Positions 24,449 through 34,311 of a DNA stretch of 64,000 nucleotides are shown here, piece by piece. Origin of the DNA: Sphingobacteriales bacterium. Lineage in GTDB: Bacteria > Bacteroidota > Bacteroidia > Chitinophagales > Chitinophagaceae. Where the stretch lies: positions 32,605 through 96,604 of the forward strand of contig JACQDV010000083.1 of NCBI GenBank assembly GCA_016200915.1, read 5' to 3'. Position numbers and translations under genes: made by a program. A model generated the notes under the pieces. That model was not told the origin of the DNA. It did not search any database and worked only from the letters and a program-made list of their open reading frames with translations. The first letter of the stretch is position 1, and every line of letters begins with the position of its first letter.

Positions 24449-27215
24449 TGCAAATTTTGATGCTTATTTGTTTGGTGGTGTTACTGATAGTAATGGTGAT
24501 ATTTATGTGGCAGGAGCTTCGCAACGTATCACCAATACTGATATTCAGTCTGTGGCTTATGGAAGTCCTGCTTCAGGGTTTCTTTCCACACCTCCCTCAG
24601 GTGTTGGCACAGGAGTAAGCGGTGTAAGTGGTAATGGGGTTGACTGGTTAATTATGAAAATAAAAAAAGATGGCTCCAAAGTATTAACCTATACTTTTTT
24701 TGGATTGAATTCAACCAGCATAGTAATGGAGCAGGCGCATTGCATTGCCATATCACCTAATGGAGGGTCTGTTTTTGTAGGAGGGATATGCAACAGTGGC
24801 GGAGGTATTAGAAGTCTGCCGGCTTTATCAGCCGGATACACCGCAAACACTGCATTTGGAGGAGTAACCCTTTCTGTTGCTTCATCAAATATACCCACCA
24901 TTGCTGTTTTTACTCCAGATCTTGCCAGCCTCAAATACCGCACTTTTATTGGCGATGGCACTATAAAAGGAGATGTTTGTTCTATAGAAGCATTAAATGA
25001 TAATGATTATGTGCTTGCTTCTTATGTCAATAACGACCTCGGTAATGGCGCTGGCTCCGTGTCATACGTTACTAATGGACCCGATAATACATTTTCCGGC
25101 AACAATGATATTTATATTGCCAAATTTACCAGCTTAACGACATTGTCGTGGGGTACTTATGTTGGTGGCGATGGTAGTGATAAGGTTTTTGATATGAGAT
25201 TGCTAAGTAATAATGATATAGTTTTTTGTGGATCTGCTACCAGCACCAATTCTTCTATGACTACTTTGTCAAACGAAGTTGCCAGTACTGCAAACCGTAA
25301 TAATAATACTACCACCTCAGATGCGTTAGTGGGGGTGCTGAAATCGAATGGTTCTGCATTTAATTTTTTAAGTAAAGTTGGTGGTAGTGGAAATGATGAG
25401 TTTGATGGATTACAAGTTGGTCCGTGTGATACATTATTTTTAACGGGTACAACTGCTTCAACCAACTTTCCTAACATCGGATCCGGGGTACTTCAAACTT
25501 CTAATGCAGGAGGAACATCAGACATGATCATTTTTAAATGTCCGGCTGCCGGAGGTAATACAGGTGTTGGTACTTATTATGGAGGAAGTGCTTTAGATAT
25601 AGGCAACAGTATAGTATATATTCCGGTAGGGTCAGGCAGGGTATCCATTTTTGGTACAACCCAATCAACATCGTCATCAATTGCTGTTAACAACATAGCG
25701 GGAAATACATTTTATAAAAACACAAACGGAGGAAGTTATGATATGTTTTTGCTGGAATGTTCTACTGATTTTAAAACATTATACTTTGCAACGTATGTAG
25801 GCGGATCAGATATGGATTACCTGGGCGATACTGGTGCGCAGATAACCGGTAAACAAATGGTAATGACCAGCGATTCAACCATTGGAGTATTTACCACTAC
25901 CCACTCTACCACCCTTACTCCAAATATTATTTCCCCGTCAGGTGTATTTGATAATACAAAATCGAATACAAATAACGATGCCTGCACAATCTTTATCATC
26001 AATACAAGAGATAGTTATGGAAATATTGATGCAGGAGATGCACCAACCAGTTATGGAAAGGCCACAGCAGAAATTGCTAAAAGTGGAACGAACTCATTAG
26101 TAACTCTTGGCAACAGGGTGGATGAAGATTCTTACTATCCAACTTCTCCCGGAACAAATGCCCTGTATGATGATAATGAAGGAAATTCTATTGCAAGAAA
26201 AACCGGCACTTCTATGTTTTACAATTCCGGGGCCAGTGGTTCTTCATCAGTTACAGATGAGGATGCTTTAACAGTTGGTTCCATTGCAGCAGTAGATGCT
26301 ACACAAACCACTTATTCTGTCACTATTCCGTATTACAATAATTCTGGTACTACCTGTACAATTTATGGATTAATAGATTTTAATATTGATGGTGATTTTG
26401 ATGATGCCAATGAAAAAGTTTCTGTTACCAGTTTGGCAAGTAATTCCAATGCAGCCGGTACGGCCGGAAGAACTGTTACGTTAACATGGACGTTGCCGGC
26501 AGGTGTTATAATGGGTAATTCATATTTGAGGTTGATTATAGTGGAAGGAACTGGCTCCGGTGTTTTATCCGGAACCTGTTCAAGTGGTACCAGAGCTGTG
26601 CAAAACCAGGGGCTGGGTATTGGTGAAGTGGAAGATTATCCAATCGTTATTACTTCTGCCTTGTTAAGCAAAGCACTTAAATTCAGGGTAGAACGTAATG
26701 TCAGTTTCAATACAAGTTACTGGCAAATGAATATGGATGGTAATGTATCTTTCTTTGAAGTAGAACGCAGTAAAGATGGATTTAACTTTAAAAAAATTGG
26801 TAACATCCTGCCTCAAAATCAACAGGCAGGCTGGGGCTATTTATTTAACGATAATAATAAACTTGCTCAAACCGAAGATCAGTATTATCGTTTGAAAGTG
26901 GTTGGGAAAAATGGTTCTGTGTATTACAGTGAAATTGTGAAACTGCCCGGCTTAATTAATAACCTTAGCGTTCATGCTTTATCCAATCCGTTCAGGCAAC
27001 AGCTTCAGGTTATAGTAAGTGCAGTCACTGACGGTTCCTATACAGTAACTCTTGCTGATCTGACCGGCAAAACTATTTCGACAGAAAAGAAGTTGCTGCA
27101 AAAGGGTAACAACCCGGTTACTATACAAGAATCTTCAAAATTATTGCCCGGAACTTATTTGCTCCGGGTAAATGATGGCACCAGCAGTATTATACTGAAG
27201 GTGTTAAAAGACTAA
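24435..27215 (+). CDS. Adhesin, C-terminal fragment: SBBP repeats, GEVED, T9SS sorting domain
   Basis: A frame of 926 codons from ATG 24435 (MDGDNANFD); the frame is open upstream to 24405. Several SBBP/beta-propeller blades are visible (DIYVAGASQ, GSVFVGGICNSGG, WGTYVGGDGSDKVFDM, LFLTGTTASTNFP, GTYYGGSALD), followed by a calcium-loop-like DFNIDGDFDDANEK and a GEVED domain (to about residue 735). The C-terminal ~90 residues (LSVHALSNPFRQQLQV...LLPGTYLLRVNDGTSSIILKVLKD) fit a type A sorting domain. Without the upstream signal peptide this product cannot reach the Sec/T9SS route. Confidence 0.75.
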   Translation: MDGDNANFDAYLFGGVTDSNGDIYVAGASQRITNTDIQSVAYGSPASGFLSTPPSGVGTGVSGVSGNGVDWLIMKIKKDGSKVLTYTFFGLNSTSIVMEQAHCIAISPNGGSVFVGGICNSGGGIRSLPALSAGYTANTAFGGVTLSVASSNIPTIAVFTPDLASLKYRTFIGDGTIKGDVCSIEALNDNDYVLASYVNNDLGNGAGSVSYVTNGPDNTFSGNNDIYIAKFTSLTTLSWGTYVGGDGSDKVFDMRLLSNNDIVFCGSATSTNSSMTTLSNEVASTANRNNNTTTSDALVGVLKSNGSAFNFLSKVGGSGNDEFDGLQVGPCDTLFLTGTTASTNFPNIGSGVLQTSNAGGTSDMIIFKCPAAGGNTGVGTYYGGSALDIGNSIVYIPVGSGRVSIFGTTQSTSSSIAVNNIAGNTFYKNTNGGSYDMFLLECSTDFKTLYFATYVGGSDMDYLGDTGAQITGKQMVMTSDSTIGVFTTTHSTTLTPNIISPSGVFDNTKSNTNNDACTIFIINTRDSYGNIDAGDAPTSYGKATAEIAKSGTNSLVTLGNRVDEDSYYPTSPGTNALYDDNEGNSIARKTGTSMFYNSGASGSSSVTDEDALTVGSIAAVDATQTTYSVTIPYYNNSGTTCTIYGLIDFNIDGDFDDANEKVSVTSLASNSNAAGTAGRTVTLTWTLPAGVIMGNSYLRLIIVEGTGSGVLSGTCSSGTRAVQNQGLGIGEVEDYPIVITSALLSKALKFRVERNVSFNTSYWQMNMDGNVSFFEVERSKDGFNFKKIGNILPQNQQAGWGYLFNDNNKLAQTEDQYYRLKVVGKNGSVYYSEIVKLPGLINNLSVHALSNPFRQQLQVIVSAVTDGSYTVTLADLTGKTISTEKKLLQKGNNPVTIQESSKLLPGTYLLRVNDGTSSIILKVLKD

Positions 27216-27235
27216 CCATAGGGTCTTAAAATTTC

Positions 27236-27351
27236 AAAAAAAGAGGCTGTCCAAAAAGTTGGAGACGGTCTCTTTTTATTAGGTAAGGTGATGGAGAAAG
27301 TTTTCTTTTAAGCGATTCCCAAAGCCTTCATTTTACTTTTGGGACAGCCTC
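27236..27351. repeat. gaggctgtcc inverted-repeat element with built-in terminator
   Basis: The end gaggctgtccaaaaag (27243-27258) is a 15/16 inverted match to 27336-27351. Within it, 27236-27279 forms an aaaaagag/ctcttttt hairpin that works as a terminator for the adhesin gene. The ends resemble transposon terminal repeats, so this may be a MITE or an insertion-sequence remnant of ~109 bp. Confidence 0.6.
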
Positions 27352-27420
27352 ATCTTTTGTTTTACAGGTTTTATGAAAATTTAAAACCTTCTTTTACTAT
27401 CTTACAGGTTTATAATCTGT

Positions 27421-30400
27421 ATGAAAAAAATCATCGTTCTCCTGGCACTGCTTTCCTCAGTAAACCTCGTATCAGCACAAAAAAATAAGAATAAGAAATA
27501 TCCTTCTTTGTTATGGGAAATAACAGGTAAGGGGCTTAAGAAACCATCCTATTTGTTCGGTACCATGCATGTTAGCAGTAAAATGGCCTTTCATTTGAGC
27601 GACTCATTTTACCATGCTATTAAAAGTGTGGATGTGGTGGCGCTGGAAACTAATCCTGAAAACTGGCAGGATGATTTTACCAATTCCAAATACACTAATC
27701 TCAATCCTGATCAGTTAAGACTGAGAAGGTATATGGATAATAACAGTGGTTTTGATATTCCAAGCGATTACTTGTCCATTAATACTTTCGCTGTTCATAA
27801 ATATGAAAAAAGTATTGCAAGGGCATTATCTGCAAAGCCTGAGATCATCAATAGTTTATTATATAGAAATTTTGCCGGAGCTGAAGATTTTGAAGAAGAT
27901 ACTTTCCTGGATATGTATATATTTCAAACAGGAAAAAAATTAGGAAAGAAAGTAACGGGTGTTGAAAATTTTGAAGAAAGTCAGAAACTGGTGATGGAAG
28001 CATACCGTGATGCGGCCAAAGATAAAAACACCAAGCGGCGCAGTTACGATTACAATGATAATTATGCTGATCCAAATAAATTACAGGAAGCATACCGGAA
28101 AGGTGATCTTGATTTACTTGATTCAATAAATAAACTCAATGTTTTCTCCGATGCTTTCCAGGAAAAGTTTTTATACAGGCGTAATGATATACAAGCTTCA
28201 TCCATCGATTCCATTATTAAATCCGGTTCTTCTTTATTTGTGGGTGTGGGGGCAGCACATTTGCCGGGTACAAGAGGAGTGATTGAATGGTTGCGTAAAC
28301 ATGGTTATACTTTGCGACCAGTTACCATGGGTGAAAGAGACAGCAATCAAAAAGATGCCATTGATAAAGTGAGAATCCCTTTGTCTTTTAATACCAGATG
28401 GGCCGATGATAGTTCTTTCAGTGTTGAATTGCCGGGCAAGCTTTACCGTTTTATGCCAATGCAGTATTTAAACCAGGTGCAGTTTGCTGATATGACCAAT
28501 GGTGCCTATTACATGGTTACCCGGTTGAAGACAAACAGTACCATGCTTGGTCAGAATTTAAATACTGTTTACCAGAAAGTGGATAGTATGCTGTATGAAA
28601 ATGTGCCCGGTAAAATCATCAGCAGAAAAGATATTACAGTAAATGGGTATAAAGGTTTTGATATTACCAATAAAACACGACGGGGAGATTACCAGCGTTA
28701 CAATATCATCATTACACCGTTTGAAATTTTCTTTTTTAAAATGAGTGGCAATAATGAATATGTTATTAATGGCGACGAAGCAAATAAATTCTTTGCATCA
28801 ATAAAGATCAAAGAATACCAATCGGATAAATGGGTTAATTATACACCACCTTATGGAGGGTTTACAGTAAAGATGCCAACCACGCCTGTAATGAATAAAG
28901 TGTTCAGCGGTGGCCCGGATCGTTTGGAGTTTGAATCAGTGGATGAAAAAGATGGCAGCGATTATCTTATTATGAAATCAGATGTACAGAATATTAATTT
29001 TATTGAGGAAGATACATTTGATCTGAATTTGATAGATGAAAGTTTTGCCAGCAGTATTATAATTGATAAAACACTCAGCCGTAAGCTGGGTACTTATAAA
29101 AGATATCCTTCGCTGGATGTTAAATATAAACACAAAGACGGTTCAATAACACAGGCAAGATATTTAATACAGGGACCGCATTATTATGCATTGTTTGCAC
29201 ATGCTAAAACTGAGCAGCCAACTCATCAGACATTTTTTAACTCCTTTTCCATCACTCCATTTATATACCCGGAAGTAAAAGACAGAACAGATACATCCTT
29301 ATACTTTACAGTTAAATCACCGGTATATCCCGAACAAAATAATGAAGCTAAGGCATGGATGGAAAATTTACTAAGGGATTACCAGGAAAGCAATGATAGT
29401 TATAATGATATTCTTTCCTCAACCAAAACAATTACTATTGGTAATGATACAGCAGGAGAGAAAGTAATGGTGATGTATTATAAGTTACCCAAGTACACTT
29501 ACATGAAAGATTCTTCTTTGTTCTGGGACAAAGGAACATTGGCTGTGCACGACAGCGATTTTATTTATCGTAAACTGGAAAAGAAGAATCTGCCAAATGG
29601 ATTTGTCAATTATAATCTTCAAATGCTGGATACGAATAGCAGCCGTATGATCAATGCCCGCCTGTTTTACAAAGAAGGTGTATTGCATATGATTGCAACG
29701 TTAACGGATACATTGACACCCCCGAGTAGTTTGCTCACTAACTTTTTTGAAACATTTAAGCCGGCTGATACCATCAAAGGGTATTCTCCATTTGTAAGAA
29801 AGTCAAATCTTTTCTTTACGGATTATTATAGTGCTGATTCCGCTACTAAAAAGAAAGCATTAAGAAATCTGAGTACGATGTATTTTGATTCAACAGATGT
29901 ACCGCAGATTAAAAAAGCTATAAGTCAGCTTACCTGGAAGGATAAAGATTATCTCAATGTAAAAAAACAATGGATTGAACATTTGGGTAATATGGGCGAT
30001 ACCTCAGTGAGCTATTACCTGGAAGATTTATACAAAACAGCCGGTGATACCGTTGAATTACAAAACATAGTTTTGGAGTCGTTGATGAAGCAACGTACAA
30101 AAACTTCTTACCGGTTATTTAAAGATATTATGCTGGAAGAACCACCCGTTATTGAAAAAGGAGAGTATGAAAGGAATGAACTCAGTTTTGATCATATAAC
30201 TTTTGGGGTTCCTTCCCGGGAAGATTTTTACAGGAACAGGGATATGTTTGTGAGCCTGTATGATTCTGTTGAACTGACTAAAACATTATTCCCCGAAATG
30301 CTGGCATTAGTTACGCTGGATGATTATAAACCCATGATCATGCAACTGCTGGCCAATATGGTTGACAGTGGTTATGTTAAAGCATCCGGTTACCAGGAAT

Positions 30401-31212
30401 ACTATAATAAATTCTGGTTAGAAGCAAAACAGTTGCAACGCAAACAAAGTATTGCTGAAAAATCAAAAGCTATTGAAAAGAAACAGGATGAGCTGGACGA
30501 AACTAAATCTGTTTCTGTAAGAAGAAATGATGATGAAGGTGATTCTAAAGGTAATGAAGCACTTGATTTGTATGCAGTATTGCTGATGCCTTTTTGGGAT
30601 AAGAATGAAAACGTACCAGCATTTTATGACAAATTATTACAGTCTGGCGATAAGAAGTTAAAGTATAATACGGCTTTATTATTATTACGCAACAAAAAAC
30701 CTGTGCCCGATACTATGTGGAAGTATTTTGCGGCTATGGATGAGTACCGCAGCGGGTTATATAATGACCTTGAAGAGATTAATCAATTGAATAAATTCCC
30801 TGCACAATACAAGAGCCAGGCTGATATGGCTAAGGCAGTATTAATTGAATCCCGTGATTATAATAAAGCAGATACTATTGTTTACCTGGATAAAATTTCT
30901 GCTGCTTATAAAAAGGATAAAGGATGGATTTATTTTTATAAGTATAAGGACAAGAAAGATGATGCAGTGTGGGAGTTCGCCAGTTCAGGATTACAACCTG
31001 AAAACGTAAAAGAAATTTCTACTGATGATGATTTTACTTCGTTTATGCAGGATAATGTGGATGAAGACAAGCCGGTTAAAGAACAAATACAGAAACTGGT
31101 AAAGCAAATGCTGAATTCAAGACGGAAAAGTGCCAGGAATTTTTACAGTAGTGGTTATGGATACAATAGTTTGTTCGGGGGAGATGTTTCAGCTTCCACT
31201 GACGAAGAATGA
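27421..31212 (+). CDS. Large secreted TraB/GumN (Tiki-fold) protein
   Basis: A 1263-aa exported protein (signal peptide MKKIIVLLALLSSVNLVSAQ). Residues ~28-310 are a TraB/GumN domain: LLWEITGKGLKKPSYLFGTMHVSS, DVVALETNPENW and FVGVGAAHLPGTRGVIEWLRKHGY keep the conserved GTMHV, E and GAAHLPG blocks of this Tiki-like putative metalloprotease fold. The ~950 residues that follow are unrecognised, with two PsbP/stress-like beta repeats (starting PLSFNTRWADDSSFSVELPG and YTPPYGGFTVKMPTTPVMNK) and a helical C-terminal half. TraB/GumN proteins are usually about 300 aa, so the fusion is unusual. It abuts the converging ABC gene with no gap. Confidence 0.8.
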   Translation: MKKIIVLLALLSSVNLVSAQKNKNKKYPSLLWEITGKGLKKPSYLFGTMHVSSKMAFHLSDSFYHAIKSVDVVALETNPENWQDDFTNSKYTNLNPDQLRLRRYMDNNSGFDIPSDYLSINTFAVHKYEKSIARALSAKPEIINSLLYRNFAGAEDFEEDTFLDMYIFQTGKKLGKKVTGVENFEESQKLVMEAYRDAAKDKNTKRRSYDYNDNYADPNKLQEAYRKGDLDLLDSINKLNVFSDAFQEKFLYRRNDIQASSIDSIIKSGSSLFVGVGAAHLPGTRGVIEWLRKHGYTLRPVTMGERDSNQKDAIDKVRIPLSFNTRWADDSSFSVELPGKLYRFMPMQYLNQVQFADMTNGAYYMVTRLKTNSTMLGQNLNTVYQKVDSMLYENVPGKIISRKDITVNGYKGFDITNKTRRGDYQRYNIIITPFEIFFFKMSGNNEYVINGDEANKFFASIKIKEYQSDKWVNYTPPYGGFTVKMPTTPVMNKVFSGGPDRLEFESVDEKDGSDYLIMKSDVQNINFIEEDTFDLNLIDESFASSIIIDKTLSRKLGTYKRYPSLDVKYKHKDGSITQARYLIQGPHYYALFAHAKTEQPTHQTFFNSFSITPFIYPEVKDRTDTSLYFTVKSPVYPEQNNEAKAWMENLLRDYQESNDSYNDILSSTKTITIGNDTAGEKVMVMYYKLPKYTYMKDSSLFWDKGTLAVHDSDFIYRKLEKKNLPNGFVNYNLQMLDTNSSRMINARLFYKEGVLHMIATLTDTLTPPSSLLTNFFETFKPADTIKGYSPFVRKSNLFFTDYYSADSATKKKALRNLSTMYFDSTDVPQIKKAISQLTWKDKDYLNVKKQWIEHLGNMGDTSVSYYLEDLYKTAGDTVELQNIVLESLMKQRTKTSYRLFKDIMLEEPPVIEKGEYERNELSFDHITFGVPSREDFYRNRDMFVSLYDSVELTKTLFPEMLALVTLDDYKPMIMQLLANMVDSGYVKASGYQEYYNKFWLEAKQLQRKQSIAEKSKAIEKKQDELDETKSVSVRRNDDEGDSKGNEALDLYAVLLMPFWDKNENVPAFYDKLLQSGDKKLKYNTALLLLRNKKPVPDTMWKYFAAMDEYRSGLYNDLEEINQLNKFPAQYKSQADMAKAVLIESRDYNKADTIVYLDKISAAYKKDKGWIYFYKYKDKKDDAVWEFASSGLQPENVKEISTDDDFTSFMQDNVDEDKPVKEQIQKLVKQMLNSRRKSARNFYSSGYGYNSLFGGDVSASTDEE

Positions 31213-32964
31213 TTAGCCGGCTATTATTCCTTTGGGAACTGAATGGATCAATTGCTTTGTATATTCTTTTTGCGGATGATTATAAATGTCATCCGCATTC
31301 CCTTCTTCTTCAATCACTCCTTTGTTCATTACGATGATTCGATCACTGATATAACGAACAACTGAAAGATCATGAGAAATGAAGATAGAAGTAAAACCAA
31401 ATTCTTTTTTCAGATCATTCAGCAGATTCAGTACTTGCGCCTGTACGCTAACATCTAATGCAGAAACAGATTCATCACAAACGATGAATGATGGATTTAA
31501 CGCTAAAGCTCTTGCTATGCAGATGCGTTGTCTTTGTCCGCCACTGAATTCATGCGGATAACGGTTAAAGTGTTCTGCTTTTAAATTTACTTTCTCTAAT
31601 AGTTCTATCACTTTGTGTTTTCGCTGCTGCTCTTTGCTGATCACATTATGAACTTTTAATGGTTCGGCTATTGCTGAACCAATGGTGATTCTTGGATTCA
31701 ACGAGGAGTAAGGATCCTGAAAAATAATTTGAATTTCTTTGCGCATTACTCTCAACGCTTCTTTGGGATAAGCCAGCAGGTCATTCCCGTCAAAAATTAT
31801 TTTACCGGATGTTGGTTCAATCAACCGCAATAAAGTTCTGCCTAAAGTAGTTTTGCCACATCCGCTTTCTCCAACAAGTCCTAAAGTCTCTCCTTTGATC
31901 ACTTCAAAACTTACATCATTTACCGCTTTTATATAATCGGTAGTCTTACCCAAAAAAGTTTTTTTAGCAGGAAACCAAACATTGAGATTTTCTACTTTGA
32001 TAAAAGAAGCTGATTGGTTTGTGGTTTGTGGTTTGTTGTTTGTGGTTGCAGATGTTTTGCCAACTGCCAACTGTGTATTGCCAACTTTCTTCTCTGTCAT
32101 CTGTAAACTGTCAACTGTCAACTCAAAATCAGCTACAGTTGGTAATCTTTCACCTTTATTATGCAGAACCGGTCTGCAGGCAAGTAGTGCCTTCGTGTAC
32201 CAATGATTGGGTTGTTTAAAAATTTGTTCAACAGTTCCCTGCTCCGCAATTTCTCCTTTATACATTACGATGACCCTGTCAGCAATTTCAGCCACCACAC
32301 CCAAATCATGTGTAATAAAAATTACACCCATGTTTTCCTGTTGCTGCAATTCTTTAATTAAATCAAGAATCGTTTTTTGTACAGTTACATCTAAAGCGGT
32401 AGTTGGTTCATCAGCTATTAATAAAGATGGTTCACAACTCATCGCCATGGCAATCATCACCCGTTGTTTTTGTCCGCCGCTTAATTGATGAGGATAGCGA
32501 TTGAATATATTGGATGGATCAGGCAGTTTTACTTTTTCAAAAAGCTGAATCGTTTTTTGTTTTGCTGCTGCTTTAGAAAGTTTTTGATGAAGCAATATCG
32601 CTTCCATCACCTGGTTGCCACAAGTGTAAACAGGATTGAGTGAGGTCATTGGCTCCTGGAAGATCATGGCCACTTCATTACCTCGGATAGATTGCAGGTC
32701 TTCTTTGGGAAGTTTTAAAATATCAACTGTTTCGTTATTGCTTTTGCAAAACAGTATTTCCCCATTGGAAAATTGTGCTGGAGGAGTGGGAAGCAATTGC
32801 AAAACAGAAAGTGAAGTAACAGATTTACCTGAACCGCTTTCGCCAACAATAGCTACTATTTCACCACGATCAACAGTAAAAGAAATATTTTTTAAAGCAG
32901 TAGTTATTGTTTCATCCGAAACAAAATCAACCTGCAGGTTTTTTATTTCTAATAATGCCGGCAT
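31213..32964 (-). CDS. Fused dipeptide/oligopeptide ABC transporter ATPase (OppD-OppF type)
   Basis: A 583-aa cytoplasmic ATPase with two ABC domains in one chain. Domain 1 has Walker A GESGSGKS (about 41-48), signature LSGGQKQR and Walker [13 protein letters not shown]. Domain 2 has GESGCGKT (about 365), FSGGQRQR and [12 protein letters not shown], where Ser replaces the usual Pro after the catalytic Glu. Each half ends with the oligopeptide-transporter extension. The linker (about 279-318) is encoded by three arrays of 7-bp repeats. Permease and binding-protein genes are not adjacent. It abuts amn (1-nt overlap). Confidence 0.92.
   Translation of the reverse strand: MPALLEIKNLQVDFVSDETITTALKNISFTVDRGEIVAIVGESGSGKSVTSLSVLQLLPTPPAQFSNGEILFCKSNNETVDILKLPKEDLQSIRGNEVAMIFQEPMTSLNPVYTCGNQVMEAILLHQKLSKAAAKQKTIQLFEKVKLPDPSNIFNRYPHQLSGGQKQRVMIAMAMSCEPSLLIADEPTTALDVTVQKTILDLIKELQQQENMGVIFITHDLGVVAEIADRVIVMYKGEIAEQGTVEQIFKQPNHWYTKALLACRPVLHNKGERLPTVADFELTVDSLQMTEKKVGNTQLAVGKTSATTNNKPQTTNQSASFIKVENLNVWFPAKKTFLGKTTDYIKAVNDVSFEVIKGETLGLVGESGCGKTTLGRTLLRLIEPTSGKIIFDGNDLLAYPKEALRVMRKEIQIIFQDPYSSLNPRITIGSAIAEPLKVHNVISKEQQRKHKVIELLEKVNLKAEHFNRYPHEFSGGQRQRICIARALALNPSFIVCDESVSALDVSVQAQVLNLLNDLKKEFGFTSIFISHDLSVVRYISDRIIVMNKGVIEEEGNADDIYNHPQKEYTKQLIHSVPKGIIAG
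32011..32128. repeat. Heptanucleotide arrays inside the ABC ATPase gene
   Basis: There are three arrays: tttgtgg family (32011-32045), caactgc/caactgt (32061-32088) and ctgtcat, ctgtaaa, ctgtcaa, ctgtcaa (32094-32128). All are read through in frame and encode the interdomain linker. Confidence 0.9.
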
Positions 32965-33734
32965 TAAAATTTAAGATGACGAACAGTTAATCCATCATTG
33001 ATCAGTTGCTTGAGCGAATCGATGCCAATACGTAAATGATTTTCTACATAATCGGCTGTAACTTTCTTGTCACTCTCTTCTGTTTTCACTCCTTCAGGTA
33101 TCATTGGCTGATCACTTACCAATAACAAAGCACCGGTTGGAATTTTATTATAGAAACCTACCGTAAAAATGGTGGCTGTTTCCATATCTATGGCATAAGC
33201 TCTTACTTTCTGCAGATATTCTTTAAATGGCTCATCATGTTCCCATACACGACGGTTGGTGGTATAAACTGTACCAGTCCAGTAATCCACTTCATAATCA
33301 CGAATGGTAGTAGAAACAGCTTTTTGCAATGCGAACGCAGGCAGTGCAGGTACTTCGGGCGGAAAGTAGTCATTAGATGTACCTTCACCTCTTATGGCAG
33401 CTATTGGTAATATCAGGTCACCAATCTTATTTCTTCTTTTCAATCCTCCGCATTTGCCTAAGAACAATACAGCTTTAGGCTCAATGGCAGTTAACAGATC
33501 CATTACCGTTGCGGCTGTTGGGCTACCCATACCAAAATTGATAATGGTAATATTGTTGGCAGTGGCGCATTGCATCGGTTTGTCTTCGCCAATTACATTC
33601 ACACCATTCCATTTGGCAAACATCTTTACGTAGTTGCCGAAATTGGTCAGTAATATGTATTTGCCAAAGTTCTCTAAAGTTTCTCCCGTATAACGGGGCA
33701 GCCAGTTTTGTACGATTTCTTCTTTTGTCTTCAT
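32964..33734 (-). CDS. amn: AMP nucleosidase
   Basis: A 256-aa enzyme of the nucleoside phosphorylase fold that splits AMP to adenine and ribose-5-phosphate. The short form typical of Bacteroidota lacks the N-terminal regulatory domain of the E. coli enzyme. Visible are [44 protein letters not shown] and the purine-site [14 protein letters not shown], with a late SDQPM. A heptamer array lies 9 nt upstream of the start. Confidence 0.9.
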   Translation of the reverse strand: MKTKEEIVQNWLPRYTGETLENFGKYILLTNFGNYVKMFAKWNGVNVIGEDKPMQCATANNITIINFGMGSPTAATVMDLLTAIEPKAVLFLGKCGGLKRRNKIGDLILPIAAIRGEGTSNDYFPPEVPALPAFALQKAVSTTIRDYEVDYWTGTVYTTNRRVWEHDEPFKEYLQKVRAYAIDMETATIFTVGFYNKIPTGALLLVSDQPMIPEGVKTEESDKKVTADYVENHLRIGIDSLKQLINDGLTVRHLKF

Positions 33735-33742
33735 GATTTTTT

Positions 33743-33770
33743 GACGATGGACGACCGACGATTGACCATG
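33743..33770. repeat. Heptanucleotide array gacgatg family, upstream of amn
   Basis: The units are gacgatg, gacgacc, gacgatt, gaccatg. They are reverse-complement relatives of the tcgtcca units at 39694-39721. Confidence 0.8.
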
Positions 33771-33808
33771 TGATGAAACATGTTTTATCAGCCTGCCGTT
33801 ATTTTTAT

Positions 33809-34162
33809 TTACTTCAATTTATTTTTAAAAGCCTGCATCATCTTTATCAGTTGTTCACATTCCTGATATAAGGTATTAAATTGAGATTCGCTAATGTAAT
33901 CTCTTCTCCTGGCTTTGATTAAACAGGCAACTGTTTCTAAAGCTGAACGGTTGGCAAAAGTCAGAAACCTGCTTTGTTCCAAATCAGATAATCCGGTAGA
34001 GCCTTCAGCAATGTTTAATCCAATACTATCCGCTGCTCTTCTTATCTGCGTACTCAGGTTAAATAGCTCCTTGCGGGGAAAACCATCTGCAATATTATTG
34101 ATTTTTTCGCCGTATTCCAGCGCATTTTGCCAAACTCTTAAGGATTCAAACTTGAATGACAT
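33809..34162 (-). CDS. Four-helix-bundle protein (23S rRNA intervening-sequence family)
   Basis: A 117-aa helical protein with the family pattern: FESLRVWQNALEYGEKINNIADGFPRKELFNLSTQIRRAADSIGLNIAEG, then SRFLTFANRSALETVACL. Such proteins are encoded within 23S rRNA intervening sequences in some bacteria but as stand-alone genes across Bacteroidota. No rRNA is near this copy. They form pentamers in known structures; the cellular role is unknown. Confidence 0.9.
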   Translation of the reverse strand: MSFKFESLRVWQNALEYGEKINNIADGFPRKELFNLSTQIRRAADSIGLNIAEGSTGLSDLEQSRFLTFANRSALETVACLIKARRRDYISESQFNTLYQECEQLIKMMQAFKNKLK

Positions 34163-34279
34163 AATGAAAGCTTTTAATGGTTATACTATAAATCTAATAA
34201 AATATTGTGAAACGACGGGCAGGTTGTTTACCGTAATAAAATAATAAATTCATTCTTTATCTTGCATCAAACAGCTATG

Positions 34280-34307
34280 GTCTGTCGTCCGTTGTCTGTT
34301 GTCAATT
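34280..34307. repeat. Heptanucleotide array gtctgtc family
   Basis: The units are gtctgtc, gtccgtt, gtctgtt, gtcaatt. The array ends 4 nt before the start codon of the next gene and therefore occupies its ribosome-binding region. Confidence 0.8.
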
Positions 34308-34311
34308 TACC

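Larger units (their letters stand above)
23610..27215 (+). pseudogene. T9SS-secreted SBBP/GEVED adhesin with two homopolymer frameshifts
   Basis: The region reads as one ~1200-aa surface protein broken twice. With one more T in the T8 run at 23643-23650, the start becomes MKLPIIPLLLLFFFSTTAQ, a textbook signal peptide joined to KKFPKLLSSF. With one G less in the G5 run at 24423-24427, VLQWG continues as AYMDGDNANFDAYLFGG. The restored order is signal peptide, N-terminal domain, SBBP-type beta-propeller repeats, GEVED domain (GEVEDYPIVI) and a C-terminal type IX sorting domain. The cause could be assembly error, decay or tract-length switching. The two sub-frames are listed separately below. 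Confidence 0.8.

Noticed and set aside
33809..34162. Marker of a 23S rRNA intervening sequence
   Set aside because: No rRNA sequence flanks the gene; stand-alone four-helix-bundle genes are frequent.
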